64,000 bases of DNA from Lysobacter concretionis Ko07 = DSM 16239. Its GTDB lineage: Bacteria; Pseudomonadota; Gammaproteobacteria; Xanthomonadales; Xanthomonadaceae. Under the pieces are notes generated by a model. The model made no database searches. It was given only the letters and a program-made list of their open reading frames with translations, and was not told the origin of the DNA. Made by a program: the position numbers and the translations under genes. This document shows, one piece after another, positions 12,798 to 23,273 of the stretch (the stretch's first letter is position 1; the number at the start of each line of letters is the position of its first letter). The DNA is taken from assembly GCF_000768345.1 (NCBI RefSeq), contig NZ_AVPS01000001.1, positions 496,001 through 560,000 on the forward strand, written 5' to 3'.

Positions 12798-13745
12798 TCA
12801 CTCCTCGAACCTGGCCTGGCCTTCGGCCGCGAACGCCACCACCAGCGCGCCTTTGCCGACGTTGACCATGCCGGTCAGGCTCATCACGCTCTCGAACAGC
12901 TCGATGTTGTTCGCCGCACAGGCCGCACGCAGCTCCGGGTAGCCGGGCAGGGCGCGCATCTCGTCCAGCTCGCCGCCGTAGCTCAGGCACACGGTCGGGG
13001 TCATCAGGCCCGCGTGGATGCGCTTGATGGTGAACGCGAACAGCTTCTCCACCGCCGGCTCGAACCCCTTGATCTTCGCCACCGCACCGGTCTCGCCGCG
13101 GTTGCAATGCAGCACCGGCTTGATGTCCAGCGCGCTGCCCAGTGCCGCGCTGAGCAGGCCGACGCTGCGGTCGCCCTTGCTGCGGGCGCGGGCGCGCAGG
13201 TAGTACAGGTCGCGCGGGATCATGTAGCCATGCGTGTGCAGGGCGAGGTTTTCCAGCCGTGCGCGGATCTTCGGCGCGCCTTCGCCGGCATCGCGCAGGC
13301 GCACCGCCTCCACCGCGGCGATGCCCTGGGCGGCGAACAGGTTCTGGGTGTCGATCACCCGCAGCGCGAACGGGGTCGGGTTGCCGGCTGCGGAGCGCGC
13401 GGCCTTGTACTCGTTGAGGATCGCGAAGCTGGCCTGCTGCGCATGGTCGAAGATCGGACTGCGCGATTTGGTGATCGTCATGCAGAACACGTAGTCGTAA
13501 TCGATCACCAGCCGGTTGATGAACAGCTCCTGGATCTGCTGCACCGTGTACGGCATGGTTTCCGCCTCCGCCCCGCGCTCGGCCACGTGCGCGTGCAGGA
13601 ACTCCAGCGTTGCCTGCTCGTCGCGGTGATCGGCCAGCACCGCCTCGCCGATCCGCACCGTGATCGGCAGGATCGTCACCTCGTGGCGCTGCAGGTATTC
13701 CAGCGGCAAGTCGCATGCCGAATCGACAACCAGTCCAATGCGCAT
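12798..13745 (-). CDS. DegV family fatty acid-binding protein
   Basis: A 315-residue protein with the DegV opening MRIGLVVDSACDLP, a central FCMTITKSRSPIFDHAQQAS (the T/S-rich ligand loop) and VIDTQNLFAAQGI. DegV/FakB proteins bind a single fatty acid and present it to a kinase (FakA) in Firmicutes. No FakA-like gene is in this window, so its partner here is unknown. It starts right after a purine-rich site at the ATG at 13745; the long in-frame upstream extension lacks similarity and overlaps the divergent gene region. Confidence 0.9.
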   Translation of the reverse strand: MRIGLVVDSACDLPLEYLQRHEVTILPITVRIGEAVLADHRDEQATLEFLHAHVAERGAEAETMPYTVQQIQELFINRLVIDYDYVFCMTITKSRSPIFDHAQQASFAILNEYKAARSAAGNPTPFALRVIDTQNLFAAQGIAAVEAVRLRDAGEGAPKIRARLENLALHTHGYMIPRDLYYLRARARSKGDRSVGLLSAALGSALDIKPVLHCNRGETGAVAKIKGFEPAVEKLFAFTIKRIHAGLMTPTVCLSYGGELDEMRALPGYPELRAACAANNIELFESVMSLTGMVNVGKGALVVAFAAEGQARFEE

Positions 13746-13997
13746 GAATCCCCCCGGAAAGGAAATGAAGACGGCGTCACAAAACGCCTGCAGCATAGCG
13801 TTGGTGGGGCGGATCTGCAGTACCGGTCTTCGCAGGCGGTCTCCGCTGGCGTGGCATGGCGCGTGTGCCCGGCGACCGGCCGCCGATGCCTGACAACGCC
13901 GTGGCTGTCGGGTCTTTCGACACGGTGTGCCGCCCGCCATCCTTGCGGCATCATCAATTCCCCGGGAGCCACGCTCCCATCCACCTTCGGAGTGCCC

Positions 13998-15857
13998 ATG
14001 CGCCGCATCCTTGCCGTCTCCGCGTTGTCCCTGGCCCTGTGCGTGGCCTGCTCGCCGGGCGCGCCGACCACCGCCACGGCTCCCGCGGCCACCTCTGCGC
14101 AAGCCGCCGCCGAGGACGCGCGCCTCAATGCGTGGTTCGAGCGCAAGTACGAGGAGCAGTTGCAGTTCAGTCCGGTCAGCATGACGTTCCTGGGCCGCAA
14201 GGACCGCTATTCCGAACTCGACGACATGTCGCGCGAGGGCGCGGCGAAGCAGTTGGCGTGGCGGGTCGCGGCGGTCGAGGAGATGAAGGCGAGCTTCGAC
14301 TACGACGCGTTGGGCGCCGACGCCAGGCTGTCATGGGACCTGTTCGCCTACCAGGCCGAAGCAGCCAAGGCCGCCGACCGTTTCAGTGATCACGGCTATC
14401 CGTTCGAGCAGATGGGCGGCGCGCAGTCGTTCCTGCCGACGTTCCTGATCAACTTCCACAAGGTCGAGGACGAAGCCGACTACACCGCCTACGTCGCGCG
14501 CCTGCGCGAGGTGCCGCGGGCGTTCGGGCAGCTGATGGAGCAGGTCAAGCGGTCCGCCGGGCTCGGCATCCGGCCGCCGCGTTTCGCCCATGAGGGTGTG
14601 ATCGAGCAGGCCGGCAAGGTCGTCACCGGCGCGCCGTTCACCGACGGCCCCGACAGCGCGCTGTGGGCCGACGCGCAGGCCAAGGCGGATGCGCTCGTGG
14701 CCGCAGGCAAGATCGATGCGGCGCGCGCCCAGGCACTGAAGGACGACGCCCGCGCGGCGCTGGTGGAGGCGGTGCAGCCGGCCTTCGCCGGGGTCATCGC
14801 CTGGTACACCGCCGACCTGCCCAACGCCGCGGTCAATCCCAGCGGTGTCGGCAGCACGCATCCCGACGGCGCCGCGTACTACGCCGAGCGCCTGCGCGCC
14901 TCGACCACGACCGACCTGAGCGCCGGGCAGATCCACCAGATCGGTCTGGACGAGGTCGCGCGCATCCGTGGCGAGATGGAGGCGTTGAAGGACAAGGTCG
15001 GTTTCGACGGCGACCTGAAGGCGTTTTTCCGCTTCGTCGATACCGACCCCCGGTTCAAGTACCCGGAGACCGACGCCGGCCGGCAGGCCTACATCGACGA
15101 CGCCACCGCGGCGATCGCCACGATCAAGCAGCAGTTGCCCGACTACTTCGGCCTGCTGCCGAAGGCCGACCTGGTGGTCAAGCGGGTCGAGGCGTTCCGC
15201 GAGGTGGACGGCGCCGCGCAGCACTACTACCCGAGCACGCCGGACGGTTCGCGCCCGGGCGTGTACTACGCGCACCTGTCGGACATGAGCGCGATGCCGA
15301 AAACCACGCTGGAGGTCATCGCCTACCACGAGGGTCTGCCCGGCCACCACATGCAGATCGCGATCGCGCAGGAGCTGGAGGGCGTGCCGGAGTTCCGCAA
15401 GCAGGCCGGCTTCAACGCCTATGCCGAGGGCTGGGGTCTGTACTCGGAGTGGCTGGCACGCGAGATGCCGGGCACCTACACCGACCCGTATTCCGAGTAC
15501 GGCCGCCTGACCTCGGAGATGTGGCGCGCGATCCGGCTGGTGGTCGATACCGGCCTGCACGCCAAGGGCTGGACCGAGGACCAGGCTGTCGCGTACTTCT
15601 CCGAAAACAGCTCGATCCCGCTGCCGGCGATCCAGGCCGAAGTGCGCCGCTACATCACCTGGCCGGGCCAGGCGACCGGCTACAAGATCGGCATGCTGAA
15701 GATCCAGGAGCTGCGCGCGAAGGCCGAAGCCGAACTCGGTGAGGGCTTCGACATCCGCGGCTTCCACGACGCCGTGCTCGGTGGCGGCGCGATGCCGCTG
15801 ACCCTGCTGGAGCGGCGCATCGACCAGTGGATCGCGAGCGGGAAAAAGGCCGGTTGA
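13998..15857 (+). CDS. DUF885 family lipoprotein, putative metallopeptidase
   Basis: A 619-residue protein with a short hydrophobic leader ending in a lipobox-like LCVAC-S. The C-terminal half contains VIAYHEGLPGHHMQIAIAQE (HExxxGHH-type motif, about residue 447), then NAYAEGWGLYSEWLAREM with its conserved glutamate, and RLVVDTGLHAKGWT. These are hallmarks of DUF885, which resembles a zinc peptidase of the M32/thermolysin-like fold. It is presumably anchored in the envelope. A hairpin at 15884-15906 follows its stop. Confidence 0.9.
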   Translation: MRRILAVSALSLALCVACSPGAPTTATAPAATSAQAAAEDARLNAWFERKYEEQLQFSPVSMTFLGRKDRYSELDDMSREGAAKQLAWRVAAVEEMKASFDYDALGADARLSWDLFAYQAEAAKAADRFSDHGYPFEQMGGAQSFLPTFLINFHKVEDEADYTAYVARLREVPRAFGQLMEQVKRSAGLGIRPPRFAHEGVIEQAGKVVTGAPFTDGPDSALWADAQAKADALVAAGKIDAARAQALKDDARAALVEAVQPAFAGVIAWYTADLPNAAVNPSGVGSTHPDGAAYYAERLRASTTTDLSAGQIHQIGLDEVARIRGEMEALKDKVGFDGDLKAFFRFVDTDPRFKYPETDAGRQAYIDDATAAIATIKQQLPDYFGLLPKADLVVKRVEAFREVDGAAQHYYPSTPDGSRPGVYYAHLSDMSAMPKTTLEVIAYHEGLPGHHMQIAIAQELEGVPEFRKQAGFNAYAEGWGLYSEWLAREMPGTYTDPYSEYGRLTSEMWRAIRLVVDTGLHAKGWTEDQAVAYFSENSSIPLPAIQAEVRRYITWPGQATGYKIGMLKIQELRAKAEAELGEGFDIRGFHDAVLGGGAMPLTLLERRIDQWIASGKKAG

Positions 15858-15883
15858 CGGCCGTGTGATCCGATCGACCCGAC

Positions 15884-15906
15884 GGGCCCGGATATCCTCC
15901 GGGCCC
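15884..15906 (+). terminator. Intrinsic terminator after the DUF885 gene
   Basis: GGGCCCGG-ATATCCT-CCGGGCCC gives an 8-bp perfect stem and is followed by ATTTGATT. It lies 26 bp after the stop codon and just before the end of the convergent DUF1761 gene. Confidence 0.75.
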
Positions 15907-15920
15907 ATTTGATTACGCGG

Positions 15921-16328
15921 TCAGCGCCACGCCGCGAGGATCACCCCGTAGGCGATGAACTGGACGATGTGGTAGCCGCTGTCGATCATCCACAACTTCA
16001 GGCTGCGGCCGGCGAAGGCGTAGTTGATGCCGAAGCTCATCGACACGAAGAACAGGCCGACCACGAAGCCGATGCCGAACCCGTCGGCGACGCTCGCCGC
16101 CGGTGGCAGCATGCTGGCGAACACCAGCGCGGCGAGCAGGCTGCAGACGAAGGCGGTCGCGAAGATCCTGGCGGGATGTGCGGGAGCCGCGTCCGGGTCG
16201 ACACCGGCCTCGCGGCACCAGGCTTTCTTGAACAGCGGCCCGTACCAGAGTCCGCCCAGGGCGAACGCGGACAGCGCGGCGGCGAGTACGGCAAACCAGT
16301 TGAGGTCGAGTTGCGGCAAGGCGGGCAT
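15921..16328 (-). CDS. DUF1761 family small membrane protein
   Basis: A 135-residue protein with four predicted membrane helices (WFAVLAAALSAFALGGLWYG; IFATAFVCSLLAALVFASML; GFGIGFVVGLFFVSMSFGIN; IVQFIAYGVILAAW). The LGGLWYGPLFKKAW and NYAFAGRSLKLWMIDSGYH segments match DUF1761. The function of the family is unknown. The ATG at 16328 starts the protein directly before the first helix; the longer upstream frame is rich in low-complexity sequence and unlikely to be translated. Confidence 0.85.
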   Translation of the reverse strand: MPALPQLDLNWFAVLAAALSAFALGGLWYGPLFKKAWCREAGVDPDAAPAHPARIFATAFVCSLLAALVFASMLPPAASVADGFGIGFVVGLFFVSMSFGINYAFAGRSLKLWMIDSGYHIVQFIAYGVILAAWR

Positions 16329-16495
16329 GGTCGGTGTCCTGGTTGTTGGGTGAGGGGGTGGGCTGGGCGAACTTACCCGGCAACGCGACGGCACCGCCGT
16401 CGTGGAAAAGCGCCCTCTGCGAACCGGATCGAAGGGGCGTGCGAGCGATTGTGGCTCGTTGCCTGGGAAGGGCCTGAGCAACCCGGCTTTTGCCC

Positions 16496-16517
16496 GTCAT
16501 TCCCGCGAGGGCGGGAA
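16496..16517. repeat. Dispersed TTCCCGC/GCGGGAA repeat
   Basis: A 7-bp stem TTCCCGC-GAGG-GCGGGAA preceded by CGTCA and followed by CCCAGAGCC, the typical dispersed repeat also seen at 7236-7262. It lies between the DUF1761 start and the end of the next minus-strand gene. Confidence 0.65.
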
Positions 16518-16554
16518 CCCAGAGCCTTTGCTGCCGCAGTTGCTCGGAGCTTCC

Positions 16555-17882
16555 CTAGCGGCTGACCGCCGGATACGCCGCAGGCAGGCCGCCATTGGCG
16601 CGTGGAACCGGCGCCTGCAGGTAGCGGTCGCGCAGCTCGGTCTGGCGGCTGCGCATCTCGATCGGCCTGCCGTCGAACCAGACCTGGGTCGCCACCGCGT
16701 TCACTTCCAGCGGGTCGCCGCTCCACAGCACCAGGTCGGCGCGTTTGCCGACCGCGATGCTGCCCAGCGTGTCGGCCACGCCGAACGCCTGCGCCGGCAC
16801 CGAGGTCAGTGCGGCCAGCCCCGCCTCCCACGACAGGCCGTTGGCGACGGCATTGCCGGCCAGCTGGCGGACCTTGCGCGCGTTGTGGGAGGCGTCGCCG
16901 CCCTGGCTGAAACCCACCGCCACGCCGGCGGCCGCCAGCCGCCCTGCGTTTTCCAGCGTCGCGCCGATCTGGTCGAAGCCCGCCGGCAGGTTGTCCAGCG
17001 GATTGACGAACACCGGCACGTTCGCCGCCGCCAGTTGCGGGGCCAGCTTCCAGGCCTCCGCACCGCCGGCGATCGCGATCCTGACCTTGTGCCGGGCCGA
17101 CCAGCGCAGCAGCTGGCGGATGTCGGCGGCGCGGTCGACGCCTACCACCACGCGGCCGCCGTTGTCGAGGTACTTCGCCAGCGTGGTGCGTCCGGCCGGG
17201 GTCAGCAGGGCGACCCTGGCGTCGGCCGCGATCCTGCCGCGCGCTTCATCGACCAGCTGGTCGAGGATCATCCATTGGCCGGCACGCGAGCGACCGCTGA
17301 GGCCGGCGGCGTCCGAACCCAGGTCGACAAACAACGCCTTCGGGCCGACCGGATCGGCACTGCCGTCGAGCCGCATCACGCCGCCCTGACCGCCGATGAT
17401 CGAGCCGCCCTCGCTGCTCCCGGCCCCCAGCAGGGTCCAGCCGATGCCCTCGATGCGGGCCACCGGCACCAGCAGCGACTCGGGGTTGTAGGCCAGGCTC
17501 ACGTCGAACTCCGGACGCACCATCATCGGGCCGTCCTTCGCGCCCAGCGCCAGGCTGCTGTCGACCGTGGAGCGCTCGCCGGACACCTCCTCGATGCCGA
17601 TGCCGGTGATGCCGCCGAACAGCGTCGGCGTCAGGCGCCGCTCCTGCGCGTCGACGATCTCGGCGCCCGCCGGTGCGGCCAGGGCGGCGCCGATCGCACG
17701 GATGGTCCCGCCGCTGACCAGCACGTCGGTATTGGTCAAGGTGCCCTGGCTGCCGCCGGTGTGCACGGTGGCGTTGCGGATCAGCAGGGCCTGCCCCGGA
17801 CTGGATCCGGGGTCCTGGGCGTTGGCCGATACGGCGAGCAGCGCCAGCGCGGCGACCGCCAACGATTTCATGGCAAGACGGT

Positions 17883-17886
<4 letters not shown>
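16555..17886 (-). CDS. Amidohydrolase-like exported protein without the HxH metal motif
   Basis: A 443-residue protein with a signal peptide (SLAVAALALLAVSANA-QD). It has the amidohydrolase beta-sandwich parts (LLIRNATVHTGG...TNTDVLVSGGTIRAIG near the N-terminus and DTLGSIAVGKRADLVLWSGDPLEV near the C-terminus). At the barrel entry it reads LTPTLFGGITGIGIEEVSG where active members have TPGxxDxHxH, so the first metal ligands are missing. It is probably catalytically inactive and paired with the canonical upstream enzyme, whose TGA stop overlaps its GTG start by 4 bp. The GTG at 17886 is chosen for this coupling; an ATG five codons later is an alternative. Confidence 0.85.
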
Positions 17887-19349
<1,463 letters not shown>

Positions 19350-19544
19350 TGGGATTCCCCGGTTGGACGCGACGGCAGGTGGCCGGTCGCGTGGCAGTCT
19401 GTCCAGACCGTAGCCGTGTCCCGCGACGCTGCCAACCCTGACGATGGTCATGCCGGAGCGACCGCCGGCACGGAAACACGGGGCCCGGTCGCACCCCCTG
19501 CGATCCTGCATCGGCACACTGCATCCGACCGGAGGAAAGCCACG

Positions 19545-20126
19545 ATGGAACAAGCCCTGTACCTGCTGTTGGGCGCCGCGCTGACCTGGGCGTTCTATTT
19601 CGTCCAGCGCCGGATCGAGCGCCGCGACACGGTCGACACGATCGAGCGCAACCAGAAGCTGCTGACGCTCAAGCAGGGGCTGGAAGGCGCTGGCACCAGC
19701 CTGGACGAGTTGCGCCGGTTCGAACGCCGGCTGATCGGCAAGGCCGAGGCGGCGGTACGGATCGCCGACCGCTATGTCAGCCAGGCCGAGCAGGTCGCAC
19801 GCGAAAGCGATGAGCCGGTGCTGGACGAGGCCGCGATGAACCGGCGCGCGATCGCCTCGTTCCAGCAGGTCGATGACCACCTGGACCGGTTGGTGACGCG
19901 CCTGCGCGCGGCATTGGACGGCACCAGCCTGGCCGCGTTCGACGCCGTGCATCTGGGCTGGCTCGGCTACCGCGAACGCTACGCCCGCTTCATTGCCGAA
20001 GCCTATTCCGGCGGCGCGATCCAGCCGCTGATCCACGCCGTCACCCTGGAAAGCATCACCGCGGCGTGGATCACCGAACTGGAGACCCAGCTGGGCGATG
20101 GCGACGATGACGAGGAGGAGGCGTAA
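19545..20126 (+). CDS. Membrane-anchored protein with a C-terminal LprI-like (DUF1311) region
   Basis: A 193-residue protein: an N-terminal helix (EQALYLLLGAALTWAFYFVQ), a charged, probably helical stalk (RRIERRDTVDTIERNQKLL), then a C-terminal segment around residues 138-187 reading LGWLGYRERYARFIAEAYSG GAIQPLIHAV...LESITAAWITELE. The W-x2-Y-R, GG-x-QP-x-I and T-x-E-L spacing resembles the DUF1311/LprI lysozyme-inhibitor domain, but the cysteines usual in that domain are replaced. GGAGG lies 8 bases before the ATG at 19545. Function unknown; the LprI relation is inferred from pattern. Confidence 0.75.
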   Translation: MEQALYLLLGAALTWAFYFVQRRIERRDTVDTIERNQKLLTLKQGLEGAGTSLDELRRFERRLIGKAEAAVRIADRYVSQAEQVARESDEPVLDEAAMNRRAIASFQQVDDHLDRLVTRLRAALDGTSLAAFDAVHLGWLGYRERYARFIAEAYSGGAIQPLIHAVTLESITAAWITELETQLGDGDDDEEEA

Positions 20127-20148
20127 CGCCCAAAGGCACGCTGTGAGG

Positions 20149-20400
20149 GTAGGAGCGACGTCAGTCGCGAACGCACGGAATCCGCAACGACGACGCGTTC
20201 CCGTGGGCCTGGAAGTCTCCGAGACGCACCTTTTGTTACCCGCCGTTCACTGCGAGTGGCCGCTCAGTGGCCTGGGCATCGATGTAGAGGTCGCGGCTGA
20301 AGCCGCTCCTACGACCGAAGGAAGTCCCCGTGGGACAGATGCCTGGGCCGCGATAGTCGTGGAGACGCCATCGTAGGAGCGACGTCAGTCGCGAACGCAC
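20149..20400. repeat. Cluster of three GTAG REP units of two subtypes
   Basis: Three REP units occur: 20149-20173 (GTAGGAGC with GACGTCAGTC centre), 20289-20312 on the opposite strand (GGCTGAAGCC centre) and 20373-20398 (GACGTCAGTC again). Each has its own hairpin. The units at 20149 and 20289 are inverted but of different subtypes. The surrounding 20127-20514 spacer has no visible gene. Confidence 0.8.
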
Positions 20401-20514
20401 TGGATTCGCAGCGGCGATGCAGTCGCGTAGATTCCCGGGCCCATGCCTCGATGCATCGGCCCTGCACCGGCTTCCTGCTACCGTCGGCATCCCGACCGGT
20501 CATGAGGTGACGTG

Positions 20515-21057
20515 ATGGATGCTGTTGCGCGCGATGTCTTCGATTTCTGGCTGGAGGCCGGGCCGGAGCGCTGGTTCCGTGGTGGGCCGGATTTCGATGC
20601 GCTATGCCGCGAGCGCCTGCTCGATGCGCACATGGCGGCCTCGCGCGGCGAGCTGGAGCATTGGGGCGAGTGGGCGGACAGTGCGATGGCGCTGGTGCTG
20701 CTGCTCGATCAGGTGCCGCGCAACGTGTTCCGCGGCAGCGCGCATGCCTATGCGACCGATCCGCTGGCCTGCGCGGTCGCCACGCGCGCGGTCGGCCACG
20801 GGTTCGACACCCAGGTCGATCCGGCCTTGCGCCGGTTCTTCTACCTGCCGTTCACCCACAGCGAGAACCCGATGGAGCAGCAGCGCTCGGTGGAACTGCA
20901 CCGCACGATGCCGGGCGAGGAGCCCGACAAGTGGGCGTTGCACCATCAGGCGATCATCGAGCGCTTCGGCCGGTTTCCGCATCGCAACCGCGTACTCGGC
21001 CGCGCCACCACGCCCGGCGAACAGGCGTGGCTGGACGAAGGCGGTTTCAGCGGCTGA
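20515..21057 (+). CDS. DUF924 family protein
   Basis: A 180-residue soluble helical protein. DVFDFWLEAGPERWFRGGPDFDA at the N-terminus, LLLDQVPRNVFRGSAHAYATDP in the middle and FFYLPFTHSENPMEQQRSVEL with FGRFPHRN further on are the conserved DUF924 segments, a fold related to TPR-like helices. Function is not established. A GAGGTG site stands upstream; the ATG at 20515 is preferred to the adjoining GTG at 20512. Confidence 0.9.
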   Translation: MDAVARDVFDFWLEAGPERWFRGGPDFDALCRERLLDAHMAASRGELEHWGEWADSAMALVLLLDQVPRNVFRGSAHAYATDPLACAVATRAVGHGFDTQVDPALRRFFYLPFTHSENPMEQQRSVELHRTMPGEEPDKWALHHQAIIERFGRFPHRNRVLGRATTPGEQAWLDEGGFSG

Positions 21058-21208
21058 GCAGGTCGGGCGGGGCGGGCACGCCTGACCGCGCGATGCGGTG
21101 AGGCAGCCCCGGAACGGTCGGGATCGACCGCTCCAGGATCGACCGCTCCGGAACTACCGGCCCCAGACCCAGGCTGCGATCAGTTTCTGCTCCAACCAAC
21201 CGCTCCGA

Positions 21209-22138
21209 TCAGTAGGTCGGCACGCTTGGATCGACCGTCGCGCTCCAGTCGGCGATGCCGCCGGCCACGTTGAACAGGCGGGTGAAGCCCAGGCTGCGGA
21301 AGTGCTCGGCGACCTGTGCGCTGCGCCCGCCGGTGTGGCACAGGAATGCCAGCGCGGTGTCCTTGGGCAGGGCCTCCAGCGCGGCGCTGCCGCCGTCCTC
21401 CAGGGTCTTGAAGGGCACCTTCACCGATGCCTGCGCGCGCTCGGCCGCCGGCCGCACGTCCACCAGCATCAGGCTGCCGTCGGCGACCCGGGCGGCGGTT
21501 TCGGTCACGTCGAGCGAGCCGACCTTCGGCGGCGCGTTCGGGTTGTCGATCACCAGGCCGCGACCGCGGGCATCATCGGCCCAGTCGATCGTCAGCCCGC
21601 GTGCGCGCTGGGCGCTGGCCAGGTCGAACTGCACCCGCAGGCCTTCCGCCTCGCTGGCGATCGCGCCGGCGTCCACCGGCGCCAGCTGCAGCTTGGCGTT
21701 GAAGCGCGGGTCGATCTCGACCTGCAGCGCGTAGCCGGCGCCGGCATTGGCGACCGCGTCGCCGAGCATCTTCGCCGCGGCCGGGGTGATGGTGATCGGC
21801 GGCGGGGTGCGGTCCGGGGCCGGCACGCCGAGCGCGGTGTACAGCTCGCCGGAATTGGCGATCTGCTCGATGATGTCGCTGCCGCCGATCAGCTCGCCGC
21901 CGATGTACAGCTGCGGGATCGTCGGCCACTGGCCGTACACCTTGATGCCCTCGCGGATCTCCGGATCCGACAGCACGTCGACGTGCTGGTAGGCCACGCC
22001 GGTGGAACCCAGCACGCCGACCGCCTTGGCCGAGAAGCCGCATTGCGGCGCGCCCGGTTCGCCCTTCATGAACAGGACGACGCGGTGGGTGGTGAGCAGG
22101 TGTTCGATGCGCGAACGCAGGGCAGGGTCGAGCGACAT
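21209..22138 (-). CDS. grxD: Monothiol glutaredoxin (CGFS) fused to a HesB-like region and a rhodanese domain
   Basis: A 309-residue, three-part protein. Residues 1-105 are a Grx4-type glutaredoxin with the CGFS active site (PQCGFSAKAVGVL) and WPTIPQLYIGGELIGGSDII, which binds a glutathione-ligated [2Fe-2S] cluster. Residues about 112-205 (ITITPAAAKMLGDAVANAG ... LVIDNPNAPPKV) resemble the A-type carrier/HesB fold but without its cysteines. Residues about 210-300 form a rhodanese with a catalytic loop FLCHTGGRS. Likely role is iron-sulfur or sulfur transfer. The glutaredoxin and rhodanese calls are firm; the middle domain is inferred. Confidence 0.9.
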   Translation of the reverse strand: MSLDPALRSRIEHLLTTHRVVLFMKGEPGAPQCGFSAKAVGVLGSTGVAYQHVDVLSDPEIREGIKVYGQWPTIPQLYIGGELIGGSDIIEQIANSGELYTALGVPAPDRTPPPITITPAAAKMLGDAVANAGAGYALQVEIDPRFNAKLQLAPVDAGAIASEAEGLRVQFDLASAQRARGLTIDWADDARGRGLVIDNPNAPPKVGSLDVTETAARVADGSLMLVDVRPAAERAQASVKVPFKTLEDGGSAALEALPKDTALAFLCHTGGRSAQVAEHFRSLGFTRLFNVAGGIADWSATVDPSVPTY

Positions 22139-22233
22139 GGCAAGGTTTCCGTAAGGCGGGTGGAATACGGGCTGGTGTCCCGAGCGGGGCCCGATGAAGG
22201 GCCCAAGTGTACCGAGCGCCGGCTGACGCTGGC

Positions 22234-23103
22234 ATGATCCAGGTCATGCCGTCTCCCGCCCCGCACCCGGGTCCATCCCCTGGCCCGCACCGCGTTCCGC
22301 GCCATCCGCATGCCTGGTGGATCGCGCTGGGACTGTCGCAGGCGCTGGTCGCGGCGGTCTGGTGGCAGTGGGGTTGGCGACTCGGCCTGCCGCTGATGCT
22401 GGCCAGCCATGTGCCGTTCCTGTGGGGAACGCTGAGGCCGGGGTCGCGGCTGTTCAGCCCGGTGCTGACGCGGCTGCCGACCACCGAACCGGTGGTGTGG
22501 CTGACGATCGACGACGGCCCGTCGGACGATACTGCGGCGATGCTCGACCTGCTCGATGCGCATGCCGCGAAGGCGACGTTCTTTCTGGTTGGCGAGCGCG
22601 CCCGCGCGCGGCCGCAACTGGTGCGCGAGATCGTCCGGCGCGGGCATGGCATCGGCAACCACAGCCACGGCCATCCGCAATCGGTGTTCTGGGCGCTGGG
22701 TCCGGCGCGGATGCGTGATGAGGTCGGGTCGGCGCAGGCGGAGCTGATCGATATCAGTGGCGTCGTCCCGCGCTGGTTCCGCGCGGTGGTCGGGATGGCG
22801 AACCCGTTCCTGGCCGCCGCGCTGCGCGGGCACGGTCTGGCGCGGGTGGCCTGGAGCGCGCGCGGATACGACGCGGTGGCAGCCGATCCGGCGACCGTGG
22901 TCGCGCGGATCGAGCGCGCCCTGGCCCCCGGCACGATCGTGCTGATGCACGAAGGCGCGCGTCACGGCCGCAACGTGGACACCTTGCAGCGATTGCTGCA
23001 ACGGCTGGACGCGCTGGGTTACCGCACGGTGCTGCCGGAGTCGCTGGAAGGTGCTGGTGAGGTGGCCGCGGACGATGACGTGGCGACCGCCACCCGCGGC
23101 TGA
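22234..23103 (+). CDS. Polysaccharide deacetylase (NodB-type) membrane protein
   Basis: About 289 residues. One or two hydrophobic segments near residues 25-65 (WWIALGLSQALVAAVWW) are followed by a carbohydrate esterase 4 domain: VVWLTIDDGPSDDT (catalytic and metal-binding Asp pair), GHGIGNHSHGHPQS (His ligands), and a C-terminal GTIVLMHEGARHG. These enzymes remove N-acetyl groups from polysaccharides; the substrate is unknown. The ATG at 22234 is chosen; 22207 (GTG) and 22246 (ATG) are possible. A bidirectional hairpin separates it from bamD. Confidence 0.85.
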   Translation: MIQVMPSPAPHPGPSPGPHRVPRHPHAWWIALGLSQALVAAVWWQWGWRLGLPLMLASHVPFLWGTLRPGSRLFSPVLTRLPTTEPVVWLTIDDGPSDDTAAMLDLLDAHAAKATFFLVGERARARPQLVREIVRRGHGIGNHSHGHPQSVFWALGPARMRDEVGSAQAELIDISGVVPRWFRAVVGMANPFLAAALRGHGLARVAWSARGYDAVAADPATVVARIERALAPGTIVLMHEGARHGRNVDTLQRLLQRLDALGYRTVLPESLEGAGEVAADDDVATATRG

Positions 23104-23189
23104 AGCCACGACCGAGCGCACCGCGCCGGGCTTTTGATCGCGGACCGTGCGGGCCAGCAAGTACTGCGCCGGTGTCACCGAAGGGCACG

Positions 23190-23225
23190 AACGACAACGC
23201 CGCCTGGTCGGGCGGCGTTGTCGTT
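23190..23225. terminator. Bidirectional terminator between the deacetylase gene and bamD
   Basis: A perfect 15-bp stem (23190-23204 with 23211-23225) and a 6-nt loop TGGTCG, lying between convergent stops. TCGTT and AACGA ends give short T/A runs on either side. Confidence 0.85.
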
Positions 23226-23273
23226 ATTGCGTGGCGCGGATTCGTTGGCCGTTCCCGGCACCCGCAGCCGGGC

